Part shown: positions 37,373-43,324 of the stretch, piece after piece | How the letters are laid out: the number at the start of each line of letters is the position of its first letter | Position numbering within the stretch: the stretch's first letter is position 1 | Virus record (IMG/VR): IMGVR_UViG_3300009079_000021 | Span: 1 to 64,000 of that record | DNA length: 64,000 bases | Source of the DNA: a virus | Strand: one strand, 5' to 3' | Notes under the pieces: generated by a model | What the model was told of the DNA's origin: nothing | Databases searched by the model: none | Seen by the model: the letters and a program-made list of their open reading frames with translations, nothing else | Program-made: the position numbers and the translations under genes

Positions 37373-37540
37373 TTATTTATACTCTTTACGAACCTTCTTT
37401 ACGGACTTCAATTCAGTTTTAATATTTTGATAAGCACACTCGGCATCAATTTTACCTGCAAACTCCATTGCACAGATGATTTCTACCTTTTTACCAAATC
37501 CACTCAATGCTCTGTCAAATCCGTCGTGTTTGGAATACAT
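37373..37540 (-). CDS. 55-residue basic protein containing a promoter in its last codons
   Basis: Hand translation: ATG at 37540, TAA at 37373. The sequence begins MYSKHDGFDRALSGFGKKVE and ends in a Lys/Arg-rich helix (KTELKSVKKVRKEYK). It overlaps the antitoxin-like gene by 37 bases. Its codons Tyr-Lys-stop form the late promoter of the tail-fibre operon. Function unknown. Confidence 0.65.
   Translation of the reverse strand: MYSKHDGFDRALSGFGKKVEIICAMEFAGKIDAECAYQNIKTELKSVKKVRKEYK
37374..37381 (-). promoter_or_regulatory. T4-type late promoter of the tail-fibre operon
   Basis: Perfect TATAAATA on the minus strand, 40 bases before the start at 37334. It lies inside the last codons and stop of the 37373-37540 gene (TAT AAA TAA). 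Confidence 0.85.
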
Positions 37541-37695
37541 GTTTCTATTGCATTTATTGTATCTAGGTACATATCATATGGAACCATAACAGCATTATGT
37601 TTACCATCAGTCACACCTATGATAGAACCTTCTTCCACACGTGCGATCAATTCATCCCAATGCTCTTGCCAGTATTCAATAGTGTAAGTTTCCAT
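37504..37695 (-). CDS. Phd/YefM-like antitoxin without a toxin
   Basis: A 63-residue protein: METYTIEYWQEHWDELIARV, then EEGSIIGVTDGKHNAVMVPY. The pattern of an initial strand, a helix (QEHWDELIARVEEG) and the (T/N)DGKxxAVxVPxxxY strand-turn matches the N-terminal DNA-binding domain of Phd/YefM antitoxins. These normally bind their own promoter and neutralise a RelE- or Doc-type toxin. No toxin-like gene is adjacent: the neighbours are a 64-residue protein and the 55-residue basic protein. It may counter a host toxin or act as a small repressor. Confidence 0.75.
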   Translation of the reverse strand: METYTIEYWQEHWDELIARVEEGSIIGVTDGKHNAVMVPYDMYLDTINAIETCIPNTTDLTEH

Positions 37696-37702
37696 AATAG
37701 TA

Positions 37703-37897
37703 CTAAGAAGGTTTGTTATACTCTTTCTTAGTTTTGAAGTAGAGTTTATAGTATGGTCTTTTCATTTCGTCAAGGATTTTCATGTCCTCCTCAAAACCCA
37801 TATATTTACAGAGTTGATAGGACCCCTCCAACTCACTAATCAATCTTAGTATGTTAGCAGGATGCCTTTCAAGTCCACCAAAATCATATTTACTCAT
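37703..37897 (-). CDS. Small conserved hypothetical protein
   Basis: A 64-residue protein starting MSKYDFGGLERHPANILRLI, helical, with Lys- and Tyr-rich ending (YYKLYFKTKKEYNK). It overlaps the upstream gene by four bases (ATGA) and is seven bases from the antitoxin-like gene. It resembles small proteins of other T4-like cyanophages, but no function is known to me. Confidence 0.65.
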   Translation of the reverse strand: MSKYDFGGLERHPANILRLISELEGSYQLCKYMGFEEDMKILDEMKRPYYKLYFKTKKEYNKPS

Positions 37898-38157
37898 GCT
37901 GGTGGGAGTTCAGAAATTTCATCTAATTCTACTGGAAATAATAATGGATGGAGTTCTTCCATCATAAGATACTCACTGTTCTTTGTCAATTGCTCAACAT
38001 CGATAGCATCTTCAGATCCTGCCATTGCTTTTACGTAAGGATCCTCTCTCTCTGTTTCTGAAATGTCATCATAAATAAATGGCATTCCATTTAAGTAGTA
38101 GACAAGTACAATTCCTATGTAATTAACGTGTCTGTAGTCACATCTTAATTTGTACAT
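37894..38157 (-). CDS. Hypothetical acidic protein downstream of tRNA-Leu
   Basis: The start is placed at the ATG at 38157 (MYKLRCDYRHVNYIGIVLVY), because the frame further upstream is the tRNA-Leu gene. The 87-residue protein has a beta-rich first third and an acidic C-terminal half (PVELDEISELPPA). It is co-transcribed with the tRNA and separated from it by nine bases. No family recognised. Confidence 0.65.
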   Translation of the reverse strand: MYKLRCDYRHVNYIGIVLVYYLNGMPFIYDDISETEREDPYVKAMAGSEDAIDVEQLTKNSEYLMMEELHPLLFPVELDEISELPPA

Positions 38158-38165
38158 TTCTTTAA

Positions 38166-38250
38166 TAGGAGCGGGGGGACTTGAACCCCCACGACTTATA
38201 TAGTCAGCGGATTTTAAGTCCGATACGTCTACCGATTCCGTCACGCTCCC
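38166..38250 (-). tRNA. tRNA-Leu (UAA)
   Basis: An 85-base class II tRNA. Acceptor 5' strand GGGAGCG pairs with CGCTCCT (one G-U at the first pair), the anticodon stem CGGA/TCCG encloses loop CTTAAAA with anticodon TAA, there is a long variable arm, and the T arm has GGGGGTTCAAGTCCCCC. No CCA is encoded. It lies in the unit driven by the promoter at 38475-38503. Confidence 0.93.
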
Positions 38251-38267
38251 AAGAAATAGATTAGAAT

Positions 38268-38447
38268 TTAGAAATCATAATTGACTTCAAATCGTTCTGA
38301 ATTTTCACGTACCAAACCCAAAACCTGCTGAAACTCATCAGGTGTTCTACAATCAACGCTTAACTCTCTACCTAGATCAGAATGAAGTGTAATTACCCGT
38401 TTGGTAATACTCACCTCTACCCTGCAAACAGATTCGTCAGTAAACAT
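38268..38447 (-). CDS. 59-residue hypothetical protein
   Basis: Hand translation: ATG at 38447, TAA at 38268. It begins MFTDESVCRVEVSITKRVIT and contains a strand-helix pattern ending QQVLGLVRENSERFEVNYDF. It is the first gene behind the promoter at 38475-38503 (leader about 20 bases) and lies 18 bases before tRNA-Leu. No family recognised. Confidence 0.65.
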   Translation of the reverse strand: MFTDESVCRVEVSITKRVITLHSDLGRELSVDCRTPDEFQQVLGLVRENSERFEVNYDF

Positions 38448-38474
38448 AGTGTATGTGCTTTTGTGAACTTTGTA

Positions 38475-38503
38475 AGTATACCATGAGGATTGGTCGTTGT
38501 CAA
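38475..38503 (-). promoter_or_regulatory. Sigma70-type promoter between late genes
   Basis: TTGACA, exactly 17 bp, TATACT, preceded by seven G. It starts an early unit (38447 to 37373, including tRNA-Leu) that separates the baseplate operon from the fibre operon. Confidence 0.9.
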
Positions 38504-38510
38504 CCCCCCC

Positions 38511-39476
38511 TTAGTTAAGGTACACTCCTGTGAGACAATCAACATCAAGGAACGGACCACCAGCAAACAGATTCATGGTTCCCAGGGTGGCAACGGTACT
38601 GATGTTGCCAAGAGCAGTGGTATGGTTAATAGCACCAGTTGCTACCATTACATTAAATGCTGGTTCAGTGGGTGCTAGAGGACCCGTAGGGACCGCTGTA
38701 GGAGATCCTATCACTCTTAGACCAGTAATGGCGTAATTAACTTTACCATTAACTACAAAGTCCAAATTGCTGAGTGTAGTGCATCGAATATGACCCAGTG
38801 AATTGAAAATCATATCACCTGCTGATCTAATTTCCATAGTACCACCAGGACTTGTTTGCTCAATGATATATGTTCCAGCAAATGAATCACGCATCACACC
38901 ACCAGGTTTCAAATCTCTTTGCATATTGGTGGCAGTTGTAACAGATTTACCTGCAGAACACTTATGGTCTCCAGAAATATTCTCACCAAGTTCAGAGTAA
39001 TTATATAACGAAGCACCCTTAACAGTTAAATTATCCTCACCATTGATGGTGGTATAACGATTGCCCTTAACATTAGTATGCATGTCACCTTCAATGTCCA
39101 TATGGACATTACCGGTAACATTAAGAACAAACCTATCATTTTTACTAGGATCTTCAATATCCATTGTTGATCCGTTTTTAATGTTAATATGCCTTGCAGC
39201 AATTATATTAACATCTCTTACCGGAGTATGTAATTGGATGTCACCGTTGGCAAACATTTTAATGTATGCACCAGTAGTTCCATGCCTGAAGTTAATATAC
39301 TCATTATCCTCAGTTTCATTAAACTCCCACTTATGTCCACAAGCAAATGTTTTTGCTTTGTTATAAGGATACTTTACTGCTCCATTTTCTTGAGTTTTTT
39401 TAATGCTGTCTGCTGCCTCAATAGCAGCATCAGACATACCATTCTTTTTTGCTAGTTCTTTATCAAAATTAGGCAT
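38511..39476 (-). CDS. Baseplate spike needle, gp5 C-terminal beta-helix-like
   Basis: A 321-residue protein starting at the ATG at 39476 (MPNFDKELAKKNGMSDAAIE); stop and start of the two genes overlap as TGATG. Residues about 60-200 show the repeating VxGxxxxxxxG pattern of triple-stranded beta-helix needles, for example NVTGNVHMDIEGDMHTNVKG. In T4 this needle is the C-terminal part of gp5 and pierces the outer membrane. Here it is a separate gene directly after the OB-fold protein. Strong candidate for the spike tip; trimerisation is inferred. Confidence 0.75.
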   Translation of the reverse strand: MPNFDKELAKKNGMSDAAIEAADSIKKTQENGAVKYPYNKAKTFACGHKWEFNETEDNEYINFRHGTTGAYIKMFANGDIQLHTPVRDVNIIAARHINIKNGSTMDIEDPSKNDRFVLNVTGNVHMDIEGDMHTNVKGNRYTTINGEDNLTVKGASLYNYSELGENISGDHKCSAGKSVTTATNMQRDLKPGGVMRDSFAGTYIIEQTSPGGTMEIRSAGDMIFNSLGHIRCTTLSNLDFVVNGKVNYAITGLRVIGSPTAVPTGPLAPTEPAFNVMVATGAINHTTALGNISTVATLGTMNLFAGGPFLDVDCLTGVYLN

Positions 39477-41776
39477 CAATAATCTCCAGGGAATCCTACA
39501 CAATCAATAATGTCGCGATAATCATCAAACAAATTGAGATAATCTTTAGCGTCTTTTCTAGGAATGTATCTTAGAACTGGTTGAATTTTTACTCTACGTT
39601 GATCACTAGAATCAATATTTGAATTAGTACATGCCATATACATTTTAGGCGGTGATGTAAACCCAAATCCTTCTTTAATTACTTTGATAGAAATTAATCT
39701 TCCATTTACAATAACTGGTTCTAATTCAGGTAAAACTACATTAGTTCCCTCATCTTTACCAGGTTCAACAATAATACCACAAGTACCATCTAAATTTTCA
39801 CCCGCATTGAGAACTTGTGGAGGATTATTAGGAGTAATAATTCCTATCCAATACGGATTTTCAGCATAGATTCCATAGATTCTATCATAATCTGGTTCTC
39901 CAGTGCCATTATTAGTACTGTCTCCAGTGCCATTATTAGTACTGTCTCCAGTGCCATTATTAGTACTGTCTCCAGTGCCATTGGTGCCAGATCCAGTACC
40001 ATCTTGATTACCAATTAGAGGAATTCTAGGATTTAAATTTGATCCATCAAAATACGGATACCCTCCTCCACCATTTATTACAATAAGATCTTCAATTTTT
40101 CCATTTTTAATAATTGGTTTAAGTTCAGCACCTGATCCCCAATCTCTATAAGGTTTTACTGAAATTTTTACTCCAGGAGAAATATCAACCCCAGGATTTG
40201 TAATTTTTGCACCGATAATTTTTCCCTTACTATTAATAACTGGAATTGCTCTTGGATACTTAGAACCCTTTGAATAAGTTCCAGGAAACGGACCAGGAAA
40301 ATCTCCAACAGCAGCATCAAACTTATATTTAAGACCAGTAAATACAAGTTCTGGAATGGCAGGAAATGTAAACTTATTAGATTTAGAACAATTTAATGTT
40401 CCTTTTGATACATTACCATCGCTATCAATGATTTGAGTATTCTCAAATGTAGACAGGAAAGAATCACTTCCAAATAATCCAATTTTAGCATCATTTGGAA
40501 GATTTCCAAATGTTTCAATTCTATTCATAAAACTACCAACAGAATTGTCACTACTTTCACCTTCTTTAGTTGTATATTCACCAATACCAAGAATACAGGA
40601 AAGTTGACCATCACAAAATAGAGCAACTAATTCACCAATTTTGCTTAACCAACTTCCACCCCAATCTCCATACTGAGAAATAAGTGAAGTTACATTGCTT
40701 AAAGCACCAAGTGCTGAACCAACCAAATCACTAATTTTTGATGTAATACCAGAAATAATATCCTGGACCATACAAAATGCACTGTTTACAGCGTCGTCAA
40801 TAATCCCAGTAACAATGTCTAGAATTAAGTTTAATAACTCCTCTAAGATAGTTCCAAAAATACATTTAAAAATTTCAATGAATACATCACCTAGTTTATT
40901 AGCACCCCAAATAATTTCTGAATCTTTTGTGGGTTTAAGTGCTAATGCAGTAGTAATTGGTGTAATAATAAATTGTTGAAAATACTTTTTAAACTCACTA
41001 AGAATTAATTGTTTAATATCCCCAAGAATACCACTTGCTGCTGCTGCTAATCTACTAACATATGTTTGAATAATACCAGCAGTTTCAACAATATTGCCAG
41101 TTAGTTTATTTACAAAAACCCCACCAATCTTTTCATTCTTTCCTGTAAATTGAAAAAGATCGTTTAAAATTTTAGCAAAGTCACCTTCTGGTCTAGGACC
41201 ACATTTGCCATTTGAAACAGTAAAAGTTTGTCTTTCATTACTTTCCTGTTCTTTATCATTGGCACTAAATGTTCCGGTGTTTTCGCCCCGATTTGACTGA
41301 CCATGACCACCCGAAGATGCTTTATTGTTTTTTACCTTTTCTGGGTGTGTCGCAGCATGATCATTTGAAAGACCCTTATCCGATACTCTATCAGTATAAG
41401 TTTGTTGTCTTTTATCTACAATTCCGATAGAACCCATCACAAGAGGTTGTTGAGCACTTTCACCATCCATGAAAGTTCCAAGCACCCACATACCATTTTC
41501 AAGACCATGAACTACACCAGCAGAATGTCTACTAATGGTCTCAGTTGTTGGCATTAAAACGGTTGCCCAAGGAAGATCAAGAGATTTGAGTTGAGATCTA
41601 CTTCTAGTGTGATATCCCATAATCCTAACCTTAACTCGGTTAGATTCTTGATAATCTACACACTCATCTCCTGTAATGGTTTTATCACCATCACACTCAA
41701 CTTGACCCACCCAGAGACGATTACCTTGCGCTCCAAACCAGTAATTAGATTCTAATGTAGGGGCAGCACCTAACAT
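39476..41776 (-). CDS. 5: gp5-like baseplate hub protein with OB-fold, no lysozyme domain
   Basis: A 766-residue protein. Residues about 10-120 match the N-terminal OB-fold of T4 gp5/VgrG spikes (LWVGQVECDGDKTITGDECV, RVKVRIMGYHTRSR, MWVLGTFMDGESAQQPLVMG). Residues about 230-400 are helical and hydrophobic. A Gly/Asn/Thr repeat region (TNNGTGDS copies, about residues 590-630) precedes a beta-rich C-terminus. The T4 gp5 lysozyme domain is absent. It follows the CP12 gene and precedes the needle gene, so hub and spike are encoded together. Confidence 0.8.
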   Translation of the reverse strand: MLGAAPTLESNYWFGAQGNRLWVGQVECDGDKTITGDECVDYQESNRVKVRIMGYHTRSRSQLKSLDLPWATVLMPTTETISRHSAGVVHGLENGMWVLGTFMDGESAQQPLVMGSIGIVDKRQQTYTDRVSDKGLSNDHAATHPEKVKNNKASSGGHGQSNRGENTGTFSANDKEQESNERQTFTVSNGKCGPRPEGDFAKILNDLFQFTGKNEKIGGVFVNKLTGNIVETAGIIQTYVSRLAAAASGILGDIKQLILSEFKKYFQQFIITPITTALALKPTKDSEIIWGANKLGDVFIEIFKCIFGTILEELLNLILDIVTGIIDDAVNSAFCMVQDIISGITSKISDLVGSALGALSNVTSLISQYGDWGGSWLSKIGELVALFCDGQLSCILGIGEYTTKEGESSDNSVGSFMNRIETFGNLPNDAKIGLFGSDSFLSTFENTQIIDSDGNVSKGTLNCSKSNKFTFPAIPELVFTGLKYKFDAAVGDFPGPFPGTYSKGSKYPRAIPVINSKGKIIGAKITNPGVDISPGVKISVKPYRDWGSGAELKPIIKNGKIEDLIVINGGGGYPYFDGSNLNPRIPLIGNQDGTGSGTNGTGDSTNNGTGDSTNNGTGDSTNNGTGEPDYDRIYGIYAENPYWIGIITPNNPPQVLNAGENLDGTCGIIVEPGKDEGTNVVLPELEPVIVNGRLISIKVIKEGFGFTSPPKMYMACTNSNIDSSDQRRVKIQPVLRYIPRKDAKDYLNLFDDYRDIIDCVGFPGDY
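39901..39982 (-). repeat. 24-bp tandem repeat inside the gp5-like gene
   Basis: Three exact 24-bp units beginning at 39901, 39925 and 39949, plus ten bases of a fourth, encode the TNNGTGDS repeats. The period is a multiple of three, so copy number can change in frame. Confidence 0.95.
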
Positions 41777-41782
41777 ACGCTA

Positions 41783-42010
41783 TCAATCCTCGTAAATTCT
41801 ACATTCGTCTGCGTCTGGTTCCATTTCACAAAACAATTCTAAAGGTGAGGGATCATGATGATCTCCTGCCTCAATTTCTTGTTTGTGATTTTGTGCATAA
41901 ATTTCAAGTTCTTGTAATTCACCCTCAATGTGACGACGTTGATTAGGTGAAGTCATAGGATTGTCAAGAATCTCCTTATCCTTGGCAATGTGTGCTTCGA
42001 TGTTTTCCAT
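41783..42010 (-). CDS. cp12: CP12, Calvin-cycle regulator (auxiliary metabolic gene)
   Basis: A 75-residue protein. The C-terminal end PSPLELFCEMEPDADECR with YED after it has the CP12 signature: two cysteines (C61 and C70) separated by eight residues inside an acidic P-x-(A/T)DECR-x-YED motif. Host CP12 binds phosphoribulokinase and GAPDH and inhibits the Calvin cycle; cyanophage CP12 is thought to redirect carbon toward the pentose phosphate pathway during infection. The N-terminal CP12 cysteine pair is missing, as is usual for short phage copies. It sits between the gp27-like and gp5-like genes, in a late structural operon. Confidence 0.9.
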   Translation of the reverse strand: MENIEAHIAKDKEILDNPMTSPNQRRHIEGELQELEIYAQNHKQEIEAGDHHDPSPLELFCEMEPDADECRIYED

Positions 42011-42012
42011 TT

Positions 42013-43323
42013 TTATACTCCGAATGAATCTCGTACTAAAGTTAGTTTGGTTGTTAACTTGTCCTCAGATTTTGAAAAAATATGAGTTAAGTCGAAGATA
42101 ACATAGCGTCCACTGTAGGTTTTGTCAACCTTTCCATCAGCACCTGAAAACTCAATGTTGATAACCTCACCTGCGTTGATTGCCATGTTTCCATAAACGT
42201 TTGCAGTTAGGATAGTATTTGAGAAAACTCCCATTCTTTGAATAGATTGAGAAATGGTTTCTTTAAATAACATTTTACTTTCAGTGTTCTTCTCAGAACC
42301 AGGTTCTAAGAACAAATCATCATTATATGAAACCGCCATGGTACGTGTAGGACGATCATCCAATACATCACTATATAGTTGCGGCAATTCATTGTTTTCT
42401 GCAACTTTTTTCCATTTAGGATAATTTTCTTTCAATGTATATGGTTCACTAATCACTTCACAGTTTACCGTATCAAAAAAATCTACAGTTCCTGAAAAGA
42501 ATCCTCTATCAAAATCTGCCATCATATTCACTGCTTTAGGAAATGCAGGACTATTTAATCTAAAAACTTCATCAGTTCCACTTAGTCCAGTACCAGTAGT
42601 ATATGTAAATTGAGATGCCGGTTGACTCGCAATAGAATCAATTGATTTAAAGTAATATCCTTTGTAAGATTCCCAGAACAAATATCCAGCACTTACATAT
42701 TTTCCACCTGCTGCAGTAGTTTTTTGATCCTTGGAAATATATTTGTTTCTACACCATACTAAAATATCATATGGTCTAGACATTGGTGGAACAAATGTTA
42801 ACTTGTTCAAACTAGAAGAAACATTATCTAAATATTGCTTTTTAGTTTTTAAAAAGTTTCCAAGAATATCTTGAACTAAATCTGATGCCGGAATTGCATT
42901 ATACTTTTTGCAAACTCTTTGTTGTGCTGATTCTAATGCATCCTTTCTACACAACTCAAGAACTACAACTTTACCTGTATCAATTACTTGCTTATCATGT
43001 ATTTGATACACATATAAAGGTCCATTCATTGACTCCTCAGTGAATTCATATTTTACATTAGTAAGATTATCTTGAACAATAAGTTCAACCTTTTCCATAC
43101 CAACAAGAACATCACTTAATTGGTTTGTAGTATCACCAATTTGCAAAGTAACAGAAATAAATTGATTTAATAATCCCTCTCTATATTCAAATTGCAATAT
43201 AGAAGATTTATCAATAAAAACTCTATTTTTATTTTGAGGATCATCTACCTCGGCAAACGTAATAGATACTCCTAATATTCTAAAATTCTTAAGAAGAAGT
43301 GGTGCTGACATTCCATCAGACAT
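42013..43323 (-). CDS. 27: gp27-like baseplate hub protein
   Basis: The start is the ATG at 43323 (MSDGMSAPLLLKNFRILGVS), two bases after the stop of the tape-measure/lysozyme gene (TGATATG). The 436-residue protein starts with a beta-barrel-like region (VFIDKSSILQFEYREGLLNQ, FISVTLQIGD), typical of tail-tube-like gp27 folds, and ends with a domain containing DKTYSGRYVIFDLTHIFSKS and LTTKLTLVRDSFGV. In T4 the gp27 trimer forms the hub cup holding gp5. The order hub, CP12, gp5 supports the assignment. Confidence 0.75.
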   Translation of the reverse strand: MSDGMSAPLLLKNFRILGVSITFAEVDDPQNKNRVFIDKSSILQFEYREGLLNQFISVTLQIGDTTNQLSDVLVGMEKVELIVQDNLTNVKYEFTEESMNGPLYVYQIHDKQVIDTGKVVVLELCRKDALESAQQRVCKKYNAIPASDLVQDILGNFLKTKKQYLDNVSSSLNKLTFVPPMSRPYDILVWCRNKYISKDQKTTAAGGKYVSAGYLFWESYKGYYFKSIDSIASQPASQFTYTTGTGLSGTDEVFRLNSPAFPKAVNMMADFDRGFFSGTVDFFDTVNCEVISEPYTLKENYPKWKKVAENNELPQLYSDVLDDRPTRTMAVSYNDDLFLEPGSEKNTESKMLFKETISQSIQRMGVFSNTILTANVYGNMAINAGEVINIEFSGADGKVDKTYSGRYVIFDLTHIFSKSEDKLTTKLTLVRDSFGV

Positions 43324-43324
43324 A

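Noticed and set aside
39901-39982. Regular 24-bp repeats considered as a CRISPR array
   Set aside because: The units are directly abutting without spacers and encode an in-frame amino-acid repeat.
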